Below are positions 8,411 through 16,308 of a DNA stretch of 36,528 bases, piece after piece. The stretch covers positions 1-36,528 of the forward strand of contig JAPDJB010000052.1 of the NCBI GenBank assembly GCA_029259285.1, in the 5' to 3' direction. The notes under the pieces were generated by a model, which saw only the letters and a list, made by a program, of their open reading frames with translations, had not been told where the DNA came from and ran no database searches. This stretch comes from Candidatus Bathyarchaeota archaeon (GTDB lineage Archaea > Thermoproteota > Bathyarchaeia > TCS64 > B23). Position numbers and translations under genes: made by a program. Position 1 is the first letter of the stretch, and every line of letters starts with the position of its first letter.

Positions 8411-9583
8411 ATGCCCCTGAACGAGGAGAGGGCTAGAAGCCTGATGGCTGAGAGGGGGGTTGAGGCCCTAATAGCTACGTCTCCCCAGAACGTCTATTAC
8501 ATCACCGATTATTGGAGCGATGGATTAGAGCTTGGAGCTTCAGAGGCCTACGCCATACTCCCCCTTGATGGAGCTCCACTCCTCATCGCCCCCGTGGATG
8601 AGGTCGACCTGATAGCTGAGGGTGAAGCCGTCTTCGAGTCCCTATACCTCTATGGTTCACCAGGCTTCGAGGCCTCAGCCGATTGGACGGCGGAGAGGAC
8701 GGGGGAGATCCTCGGCCTTCTAGAGAGATCCAAGATATATGTTGACGCCCCCTCAGCCCTCTCAGCCGCCCTGAGAGACCTCAAGCCATCTGGGAGAGTC
8801 GCCCTCAACTCCTCTGGACTCTCCCCTCAAAGCCTTGAGGCCTTGAGGGGGAGGCTTGGAGACTTTGAGGTGGTGGAGGGCTTTGAGCTGTTGAGGGAGA
8901 TGAGGATGGTGAAGACGCCTGTTGAGGTGGAGAGATTGAGGAGGGCGACGGAGGTTCTGGAGAAGGCGATGGAGGACGCCCTGGAGATCATCGGCTCAGG
9001 GGTATCGGAGCTTGAGGCTTCAGGGATGTTCAGATACTCTCTCGCCTCCGATGGGGGTGTGGAGACCCTCATCCTCCTCGGCTTTGGGGAGAGAAGCTCC
9101 TACCCGAACCCCCTCCCCTCAACCCTTGAGGCGGCGAGGGGAGATGTCATCAGGATGAGGCTTGGCTGCACCCTAGGCCACTACCACTCAAGGGTCTCTA
9201 GGACGGCCACCCTGGGGAGGCCGAGGAGGGAGGTTAGGGAGCGGTGGGAGGCTGTGCTCTCAGCCCAGGATGCAGCCCTAGAGGCCCTGGAGCCTGGAGC
9301 CTCAGCCTCAGAGGTCTATGAGAGGGCGGAGAGGAGGCTGAGGGAAGGAGGCTTAAGAGGTTTAGGCCTCTCCATAGGCTCTGGGATCGGCCTTGAAGCC
9401 TATGAGCCTCCTAGGATTAGACGTGGCAGCGATGAGGAGCTCCTGGAGGGGATGGTGATAACCCTCGATGTCAGAAGTCTCAAATTTGGCTCCTATGGGG
9501 TTGAGGTGGAGGATCTCTACCACATTACAGGGGACGGAGCCGAGCCATTGACGAGGACGGCGAGGGAGCTCTACCTGCTATGA
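8411..9583 (+). CDS. M24 (aminopeptidase P/creatinase)-fold protein with degenerate metal site
   Basis: A 390-residue protein with the two-domain layout of Xaa-Pro aminopeptidase and creatinase: a creatinase-type N-domain (about 1-165, with YYITDYWSDG) and a pita-bread C-domain (about 170-390). The five metal ligands of the peptidases are mostly gone. The first Asp is R250 (GDVIRMRLG), the second is R261 (HYHSRVSRT), the His is S324 (GSGIGLEAYEPP) and the first Glu is Asp (D353 in VITLDVRS); only the last Glu remains (E367 in VEVED). Either it is a metal-free creatinase-like amidinohydrolase or hydrolase, or an inactive binding protein. Start is ATG 8411, just after an in-frame TTG. It converges with the glycoside hydrolase gene, 4 bases apart. 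Confidence 0.85.
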   Translation: MPLNEERARSLMAERGVEALIATSPQNVYYITDYWSDGLELGASEAYAILPLDGAPLLIAPVDEVDLIAEGEAVFESLYLYGSPGFEASADWTAERTGEILGLLERSKIYVDAPSALSAALRDLKPSGRVALNSSGLSPQSLEALRGRLGDFEVVEGFELLREMRMVKTPVEVERLRRATEVLEKAMEDALEIIGSGVSELEASGMFRYSLASDGGVETLILLGFGERSSYPNPLPSTLEAARGDVIRMRLGCTLGHYHSRVSRTATLGRPRREVRERWEAVLSAQDAALEALEPGASASEVYERAERRLREGGLRGLGLSIGSGIGLEAYEPPRIRRGSDEELLEGMVITLDVRSLKFGSYGVEVEDLYHITGDGAEPLTRTARELYLL

Positions 9584-9587
9584 TGCG

Positions 9588-12500
9588 TTAAGAGTATCGT
9601 AGAATCCTATTCGAGAATTTATATTCTCCAACCCAGAGGAAGTGGCCGTCGAACCAGACGGCTCCAGGCCAGAAGAGGCCTCTCCTGGTATAGCTTGGTG
9701 GGAGGTCGGGTTCAAAGCTGTCCTGCCCTAACACCACATCCGGCTCCTCATCCCCCCTCTCAGGCAGCTTCTCCCATATCAGCACCCTGAAGACGGTGTC
9801 GGCTACGAAGAGCCTGTGATCATCGATGAAGACGTCTTCGGGGAGGTTGAAGTGGTATTGGAGCTCCATCATCTTGGCTTCCTCATCCATCAGGGAGTCG
9901 ACGTCTATGAGGAGGACTCTGCTTCCGCAGATGGCTGCGAGCCTCTCACCGTTGCTGTGGATGCTTCTGAACTCCTCTTCGAGGGTCAGCGTCTTTACAG
10001 GCTTCGAGTCTGGGGTGAAGGGCTGCCTGAAGATGTAGAGCGCTCCCCCCGCTATGAGATAGGCATAGTTGTCGTCGAGGGCTATGTCTCTCGCCTCGGA
10101 TAGGTCTATTCCGGCTAACTCCCTTGTGATGAGGGTTTCAGGCTTCTCTCCCCTCGTTATGTTTCTCCAGATGGCGAGTCCTCCCCCCTCTCCCCCTCTG
10201 CCGACGACGTATAGCTTATCCCCATATAGGTCTCCACCGGTGGGCTCGAAGGAGAGTTCATAGATGATGTCTGGCTTAGCTCCACTCTCATCCGGCATCC
10301 TCCTCCACACCATCACCCTCCCGTTATATCCAGCGAGGAGGATGAGGCTATGTCCATCGCTGATGGGCTTCCCGCCGTCGGTGAAGTAGTAGGTGTCGGT
10401 GAAGGGGTTCTTCATCACATCATCCGATCCTATGGCGAAGTCCGGCTCCCTATCCTCAGGTCTGCCAAAGTATCCGACAATTCTGCCTCCATTGTAGAGG
10501 GAGATGTAGGTGACCTGTAGGGTTCCATTATCGACGTAGACGGCTCCAGAGCCATCTCCATCCTCGAGGAATAGGTCTCTGAAGAAGGTGGCGCCTCTCC
10601 CCTCCAGCTCATAGAGGTCGAGGTCCCCCCTCAGGGATTTGAAGTTCTCTATGTAGAGGGGCTGGTTGTTGGCTATGGCGAAGAGATCTTCGCCTATGAC
10701 CTCCGAGCACCATAGGACCTTTCCTCCGATGTAGGCGTCGTAGGGTTCATCCCCCCTCTCGGGTATGCCCAGCCATAGGAAGTTTCCACCCCTCAGAGCC
10801 ATCTTTGCGTTGTGATCCCCTATTAGGAGGTAGGTCTCCCCGTCGCTCTCTATGTTCCTCGGAGTCCCGAAGTCATCGACGGAGAGGATGAGGTCTGGGG
10901 GCTGATTATTCTCCGTGGGGAAGCTGTTCCAGATGAGGATGCTTCTACCCATGGTGCTCGCCACTATCAATCGCTTACCATCGGTCCAGACGTCCCATGG
11001 CCAGGCGATGGAGCCGGCCCTCCACTCATCGAAGCTGTCCTGCCCCAGAACCATATCGGCTGGCGTCCCGTTTCGCTCTGGGAACCGATTCCAGATGAGA
11101 ACCCTGTTATTGTAGGTGTCGGCGACGATGATGTGCTCCCCATCGGTGGCGACGCTGACGGGCCACCTCAACCTACTCATCGAGGTTCCAGGGGCGTTGG
11201 CCTCGAAGTTTGGCTGACCCAATACGACGTCTGGAGGCTCGTTCCCCGTCGGTAGATGATTCCAGATGAGTATTCGGTTGTTCCTCGTATCAGCCAGGAG
11301 TAGATGCCTACCATCGCTCGCTATATCCATGGGATGATTGAAGCAGAGGGGGCCTCCGGAGTAGTTGAAGTTGAACCAGCTTAGGACTATGTCAGCCTCC
11401 TGACCGGTCTCGAAGACTCCGTCTCCAAGTCTCTCAGCCGCCTTATACTTTGAGCCTGTGAAGATGATGTTGACTCTCCCCTCTCCCTTCGGCGGCTTCT
11501 CCTCCTCTAAGGGCTTCTCAGATTCCTCGATGGGAGGCGGTGGGAGGTCTGAGATGTATATGAGGCCCTCGACATGCTTCCCCTTCAACTCTATGGGTTT
11601 GCCCTCCACGTCGAAGATGTTCATCTCCCCGATTCTCTCCAGAGCCTCATCGGGGATGGCGGCGTCTTTCACAACGTAGGTGACGCCATACTTCCCAGTG
11701 AATTTGAGACATCCCTCATCCATCCTCTCAACCTCATCATAGTAGCTGAGGGTGTGTATCAGCGTCTTCAGGGCGTTGTATCCCTCACCCTCCATCGCCT
11801 CCTCTCCTGGGCAGAGTATGATCCTCTCCGCACCCGATCCCAGGGCCTCGACGATGCCCCAGACGGCGCTCTCAGCCTCAACGTAGTGGGTGCCGAGGGT
11901 CTCCAGCATGAACTCGGTCTCCGTTATCCATATCGGCTTTTCGACGCCGTGGGATGATAGGAACCTCTTGAACTCTTCGAGGTTGTAGAGCCAGTGTATG
12001 TTGGCTATGTCGAAGTATTCTGCGCCTCCGAGTTCGAAGACCTTTGAATAAAACTCCTTACACTCTTTGCCTATCGTCATGTCGGCGATGCCTGCGTTGA
12101 GTATCTTCGCCTCTGGATCAGCCTCCCTTATCGCCTCTGCGGTGACTCTAAGTATCTCGAAGTATTCCTCAGCCGTCCCGTCGAAGAATCCGAAGACCTC
12201 CCCATGCTCTCCCCAGGGCCTTGGAACAACCTCATTCATCACCTCCCAATACTTCACCGGCTGAGTCAGCCCAGGCATGTCATCTACGCCGTCTCCGTCG
12301 TAACGCTCTACGAGGGCCTTGACGAACTCCCTGTAGGCTTCGAGGTTGTGTGGAGCCTTCTCCCCGTATTTCCCATATCCCTCAACCTGATCCCACTCTG
12401 CGTAGGGGAAGATCATTCCAATCGGTATCCTGCCATTCTCACCGCACCATCTCACCCAGCCGTCGGGTTCACTCCAGTCGTATTCCCCCCTCTCCCTCTC

Positions 12501-15278
12501 GACGACGCCCCATCTGAAGGGGGTGTCCCCAGGCCCTGCAGGCCTATCCCAGACGGCTCCCAGCTCCAGCGTCCTTGGATCCTTCATCAGGTATTGCTGT
12601 AGGATTCCGAATCGTGAGTTCTCAAGCCTATAACCCTCCAACGGCTTCAGGGGCGCTCCAACTTTACCCTCCTCTTCCTTGGGCTTCCCCTCCTTCTTCT
12701 CCCCTGGAGGTGGTAGGGCTATCCCCGCCGGAGCCTTCTTAACCCTCTCAGCTATACGGCTGCTCACAGTGATGTAGATGGGCTCTTCTGAGACCTCAAC
12801 CTCGGAGGTGTCCCTCTCCTCCACCTCGCCGTATATGTGGATGACGTAGATGGTGCCTGAGAGCTCCTCTGGTAGGGTTGCAGGGCTCCAGACGACGTAG
12901 ATAGTCTCTCCGCCTACGTCGAATCTGTATAGGCCCTCGCTAAGCCTCTCGACGGAGTTGAAGTCTCCGAGGATGTAGGCCATCACGACGCCTGGGTCGT
13001 GGTCGAAGAAGAGAACCTCAGCCCCCTCGGCGAAGGCCCTTATGGCCGCCTTGACGAAGGCTATGTCATCTTCCCTCGTCATATCAGGCTTCGGGCCGAC
13101 CTCCGTCACCCAGATGGGCTTCTCAAGGCCATACTCCTTTAGGAGGGCCTTCAACTCGCCGACGTTGAAGTCATCCATCTCGTCGCCGTAGCTGTGGACC
13201 GCTGCGATGTCGAAGTATTCTCCGCCTCCAAGCTCCAAGACCTCCCTCAGGAACTCCTCGGCCCCCTTCCCCTGGAGGGTTGCGAGGCCTCCGATGATGA
13301 CCACAGCCTCTGGATCAGCTTCCTTTACAGCCTCATAGGTGGCCTTTAGAAGCTCATAGTAGTCTGAGCCGCCTCCCTGGAAGAAGCATTTAATCCTACC
13401 ATCCTCCTCAACCGACTGAGACTCAGGCTCATTTAGGACTTCCCAATACTTGATGGGCCTCTCCAATCCAGGCATATCATCTATGCCGTCTCCATCATAT
13501 CGCTCAACGAGGCCTCTGACAAACGCCTTATAGGCCTCCATGTCATGGGGCTTGAACCTCGTTGAGGGGAGGACCTCTGCGAAGGGGCCGTCGCCTGTAG
13601 CCATTCCATATCCCTCCACCCCCTTATAGGCCTCCTCATCCCACTCGGCGTAGGGCCAGATGGTGGCCACCACCTCGGCCCCCTTCTCCAAAGCCCTCCG
13701 CACCCCCTCGTCGACGGTGGAGAAGTCATATTCACCTCGCCTTGGTTCGATGAAGAGGCGGTTGAAGGGGCCTGGATGCGGCTTCATCCAGCCGTATCCG
13801 ACGACGTAGGCATACTCGTCATGCTTATGCCCCCAGCAGCCGAAGTGGATGGCCCAGGCCCCCTCAACCCCCTTCTCCGCAGCCCCTGCGGCGACCTTTC
13901 CAGCTGGGGCGATCTCCCCCAGCCTCGACTGGAGCTCTTCCAGCTCCTCGGGGCTTCCCACGACGAGGTAGTATGGCCCCTCCTCTGGGCGGAGCTCCTC
14001 CACCCTCACCATCTCGGCTTCTCCAAGCATGGTGACCTTCAAGGCCTCGCCGCTCAGGGTCTTGGGGGCCTCACCCCAGAGGAGGTAGATGGTGAGGTCC
14101 CCAGCTCTGAACCTATAGGTTTGGGGGTCGAGTCTCTCGGCTTCGTCGAAGTTTCCCAGGAGTATCACCATCGTCTTCACGGCGTAGTAGGAGGGCTTGA
14201 GGCTTCCATCGAAGTCTATGAGGCTCCCCACGATCAGGTCTTCAGGCATTCCTGGCTCAGCCTTATAGGCTGTGAGGAAGATCCTCTCAACCCCCTCGGC
14301 GAAGACCTTAGCGGCCTCCACGTAGAGCTCCGCCTTCTCGGCTGAGAATTCGGTGACCCAGATGGGTTTACCTTTTATGTATTCGCCGAAGCTCTCCCTG
14401 AGGAGGGGTATGGACTCGGCGAGCATCTTTGAGAGGGCGTGGAAGTTGAGGATGTCGATATACTCGGCTCCACCGAGTTCGAAGACTCTCCCCCAGAACT
14501 TGTAGAAGGGGTCATCAGGGGGTGGGAGGGGGATCATCCCCCCATTTAGAACCTTAGCCTCCGGATCGGCCTCCTTAACGGCCTCATAGGTGGCCTTGAG
14601 AATTTCGAAGTAATCTTCGGCGTCGCCCATGAAGAAGGCCTTCGCCTTATCACGCATCTTCGCCTTGACGCCCGTCGAGGGCTCGTTTAGGACTTCCCAA
14701 TACTTGATGGGCCTCTCCAATCCAGGCATATCGTCGACTCCATCTCCATCATAGCGCTCGACGAGAGTCCTGATGAATCTCTTGTAGGCTTCCATGTCAT
14801 AGGGCTTATAGCGGCTTCTCGGGAGCTCTGGGAAATCCTCCATGACGAATCTCTCTACGTCTCCCCATCTCTCCTGATCCCAGTTGGCATAGGGCCAGAT
14901 GGTGGCGAGGATGTTGAGATCCATTTCCTGAGCCCTCTTCACCACCTCATCGGCCTCTGAGAAGTCGTATCTCCCCTCTTCAGGCTCGATGTGGCCCCAG
15001 ATGAAGGGGCCTGGATGGGGGCGAACCCATCCAAGATTTAGGTCTTCGAGGGCCTCCTCGTCGAAGCAGACGAAGCCGAATCTATCTCCTCCAATCCCCT
15101 TAGGCTTCTCCTCGACGATGGGCTTCTCCCCCGCCTTGCTTGGCTTCTCCGCGGGCTTCTCCTCTATCTCCCCTGTTGGAGGCCTGATGATATTTTTCGT
15201 GTAGAGGATGAGCAGGGTGGAGGCGATGAGAACTGCGATGAGGATGAGGACGGCGACCCTATGGATGGCGCCTCTCAT
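9588..15278 (-). CDS. Giant three-module glycoside-hydrolase-like protein with NHL-type beta-propeller
   Basis: A 1896-residue extracytoplasmic protein. Residues 7-27 are a signal anchor and 34-62 a Pro/Glu/Lys linker. Three homologous clan-A-like (beta/alpha)8 modules lie at about 63-445, 471-842 and 883-1245. Each has the acid/base Glu after Asn in YWEV(L/M)NE (E199, E617, E1016) and a nucleophile candidate in KPIW(V/I)TE (E310, E726, E1120), so all three look active. Each also has a YDGDG(V/I)DDMPGL loop that may bind calcium. Pro/Glu/Lys linkers follow at about 850-880 and 1246-1268. Residues 1270-1896 are a propeller with repeats of the LADTRNNRILIWN...PDVVLGQ type. The likely role is cell-surface polysaccharide degradation; the GH family is not assignable by eye. 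A GAGGAGGAG purine run lies directly before the ATG. Confidence 0.88.
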   Translation of the reverse strand: MRGAIHRVAVLILIAVLIASTLLILYTKNIIRPPTGEIEEKPAEKPSKAGEKPIVEEKPKGIGGDRFGFVCFDEEALEDLNLGWVRPHPGPFIWGHIEPEEGRYDFSEADEVVKRAQEMDLNILATIWPYANWDQERWGDVERFVMEDFPELPRSRYKPYDMEAYKRFIRTLVERYDGDGVDDMPGLERPIKYWEVLNEPSTGVKAKMRDKAKAFFMGDAEDYFEILKATYEAVKEADPEAKVLNGGMIPLPPPDDPFYKFWGRVFELGGAEYIDILNFHALSKMLAESIPLLRESFGEYIKGKPIWVTEFSAEKAELYVEAAKVFAEGVERIFLTAYKAEPGMPEDLIVGSLIDFDGSLKPSYYAVKTMVILLGNFDEAERLDPQTYRFRAGDLTIYLLWGEAPKTLSGEALKVTMLGEAEMVRVEELRPEEGPYYLVVGSPEELEELQSRLGEIAPAGKVAAGAAEKGVEGAWAIHFGCWGHKHDEYAYVVGYGWMKPHPGPFNRLFIEPRRGEYDFSTVDEGVRRALEKGAEVVATIWPYAEWDEEAYKGVEGYGMATGDGPFAEVLPSTRFKPHDMEAYKAFVRGLVERYDGDGIDDMPGLERPIKYWEVLNEPESQSVEEDGRIKCFFQGGGSDYYELLKATYEAVKEADPEAVVIIGGLATLQGKGAEEFLREVLELGGGEYFDIAAVHSYGDEMDDFNVGELKALLKEYGLEKPIWVTEVGPKPDMTREDDIAFVKAAIRAFAEGAEVLFFDHDPGVVMAYILGDFNSVERLSEGLYRFDVGGETIYVVWSPATLPEELSGTIYVIHIYGEVEERDTSEVEVSEEPIYITVSSRIAERVKKAPAGIALPPPGEKKEGKPKEEEGKVGAPLKPLEGYRLENSRFGILQQYLMKDPRTLELGAVWDRPAGPGDTPFRWGVVERERGEYDWSEPDGWVRWCGENGRIPIGMIFPYAEWDQVEGYGKYGEKAPHNLEAYREFVKALVERYDGDGVDDMPGLTQPVKYWEVMNEVVPRPWGEHGEVFGFFDGTAEEYFEILRVTAEAIREADPEAKILNAGIADMTIGKECKEFYSKVFELGGAEYFDIANIHWLYNLEEFKRFLSSHGVEKPIWITETEFMLETLGTHYVEAESAVWGIVEALGSGAERIILCPGEEAMEGEGYNALKTLIHTLSYYDEVERMDEGCLKFTGKYGVTYVVKDAAIPDEALERIGEMNIFDVEGKPIELKGKHVEGLIYISDLPPPPIEESEKPLEEEKPPKGEGRVNIIFTGSKYKAAERLGDGVFETGQEADIVLSWFNFNYSGGPLCFNHPMDIASDGRHLLLADTRNNRILIWNHLPTGNEPPDVVLGQPNFEANAPGTSMSRLRWPVSVATDGEHIIVADTYNNRVLIWNRFPERNGTPADMVLGQDSFDEWRAGSIAWPWDVWTDGKRLIVASTMGRSILIWNSFPTENNQPPDLILSVDDFGTPRNIESDGETYLLIGDHNAKMALRGGNFLWLGIPERGDEPYDAYIGGKVLWCSEVIGEDLFAIANNQPLYIENFKSLRGDLDLYELEGRGATFFRDLFLEDGDGSGAVYVDNGTLQVTYISLYNGGRIVGYFGRPEDREPDFAIGSDDVMKNPFTDTYYFTDGGKPISDGHSLILLAGYNGRVMVWRRMPDESGAKPDIIYELSFEPTGGDLYGDKLYVVGRGGEGGGLAIWRNITRGEKPETLITRELAGIDLSEARDIALDDNYAYLIAGGALYIFRQPFTPDSKPVKTLTLEEEFRSIHSNGERLAAICGSRVLLIDVDSLMDEEAKMMELQYHFNLPEDVFIDDHRLFVADTVFRVLIWEKLPERGDEEPDVVLGQDSFEPDLPPSYTRRGLFWPGAVWFDGHFLWVGEYKFSNRILRYS
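13432..13478. repeat. Intragenic 47-bp perfect repeat, copy in GH module 2
   Basis: Identical over 47 bases to 14686-14732. It encodes the end of the DMPGL loop through YWEVLN of module 2. Silent sites are identical too, which points to recent duplication or gene conversion between modules 1 and 2. Confidence 0.9.
14686..14732. repeat. Intragenic 47-bp perfect repeat, copy in GH module 1
   Basis: Partner of 13432-13478. Module 3 carries only a diverged version of this stretch (around 12245-12290). Confidence 0.9.
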
Positions 15279-15318
15279 CTCCTCCTCTAAGCTTCACCCA
15301 TCATTATGAGCCTTTTGC

Positions 15319-16299
15319 TCACCACCACTTCATGCTTAGTGCATACTTCGATGTATCCTCATCCTCAAGGGGTTTACGGAAGATGAAGAGGTGTTCATGG
15401 CTTATCAATAGGAAGTCCGTCCAGCGTCTCCGGCCTTTAGGCCGCTCGACCCAGCATTCCTCCGCAGCCTTAACCAGCCCCATCCACTTCTCCCTGCTCC
15501 GCTTCATACGCCACTGACATTTGATGACATTCTCCCTGAGGATGAAGCCTGCGTCGAGGAATTGCTGCATAACCCTGAAGGCTATGGGGACGTAATGCCT
15601 ATGCCTCCTGGTGTCGCCGATGAGGATGGCGCAGAATCTTCCAGGCTTCAACACCCTATAGCTCTCAGCCGCTATCCTCCTCATCGCCTCCAGATACTCC
15701 TCCAGATTCGAGGCCTTTGAGAGGTCTCCACGGCTTCCACCCTTGGAGTAGGGTATTATGTCTATGTAGGGTGGATGGGTGGCTATGAGGTCTATGCACT
15801 CATCCTCTATGAGGTCTAGATTTCTCGCGTCGCCTTGATATACCCTGATCTCAGGCTCCTCCCCGCCCTGGGGGCTGTAGGCGAAGTTCAATCGGTCTAG
15901 GGTGAGCATGAGGGCCTCATAGTTTATGTCAACCCCTATGGCGTTTCTACCGAGGAGCTTACACTCTATGAGGGTGGTTCCACCCCCACACATCTGATCC
16001 AGCACCCATTCACCTAGCCTACTGTATCTGATGAGGAGATTCCTAACCAACTGTGGAGGCCAATTCCCACGGTAATCGCCCCTATGAGTAGCCCATCTAC
16101 CCCTAGTGGGGAAGGACCACACCGTCGTGGTTTCAAGGGAGAAATCCCTAGGCTGGTATTCATCGATCTCATGGCTCGATCCGATTTTGATCATAGAATC
16201 CTCGATCGAGATTGAACCATGATTCTTTACGAATTCATGGTATTCCTCTTTTGTTATAAGCCTCATGGAGATGTAGCTCGATCCCTTATTATCAGACAT
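15319..16299 (-). CDS. DNA methyltransferase (N4-cytosine/N6-adenine type), solitary
   Basis: A 326-residue SAM-dependent methyltransferase. A motif X-like stretch (WPPQLVRNLLIRYS, 80-93) precedes motif I (VLDQMCGGGTTL, 99-110, followed by GRNAIGVDIN) and motif IV is T174-H-P-P-Y178. The order X, I, IV resembles gamma-class amino-methyltransferases. HPPY is a rare variant of the D/N/S-P-P-Y catalytic tetrad. About 75 N-terminal residues before the core are unfamiliar. There is no THUMP domain, so a tRNA Trm11-type role is less likely. No restriction endonuclease gene is nearby. It starts at ATG 16299, 9 bases after the tgtA stop, so it is probably co-transcribed with that tRNA-modification gene. 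Target unknown. Confidence 0.82.
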   Translation of the reverse strand: MSDNKGSSYISMRLITKEEYHEFVKNHGSISIEDSMIKIGSSHEIDEYQPRDFSLETTTVWSFPTRGRWATHRGDYRGNWPPQLVRNLLIRYSRLGEWVLDQMCGGGTTLIECKLLGRNAIGVDINYEALMLTLDRLNFAYSPQGGEEPEIRVYQGDARNLDLIEDECIDLIATHPPYIDIIPYSKGGSRGDLSKASNLEEYLEAMRRIAAESYRVLKPGRFCAILIGDTRRHRHYVPIAFRVMQQFLDAGFILRENVIKCQWRMKRSREKWMGLVKAAEECWVERPKGRRRWTDFLLISHEHLFIFRKPLEDEDTSKYALSMKWW

Positions 16300-16308
16300 C
16301 AATATGCA

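Noticed and set aside
15319..16299. A restriction-modification system
   Set aside because: Only the methyltransferase is present; neighbours are tgtA and a glycoside hydrolase, with no nuclease gene of a restriction type.
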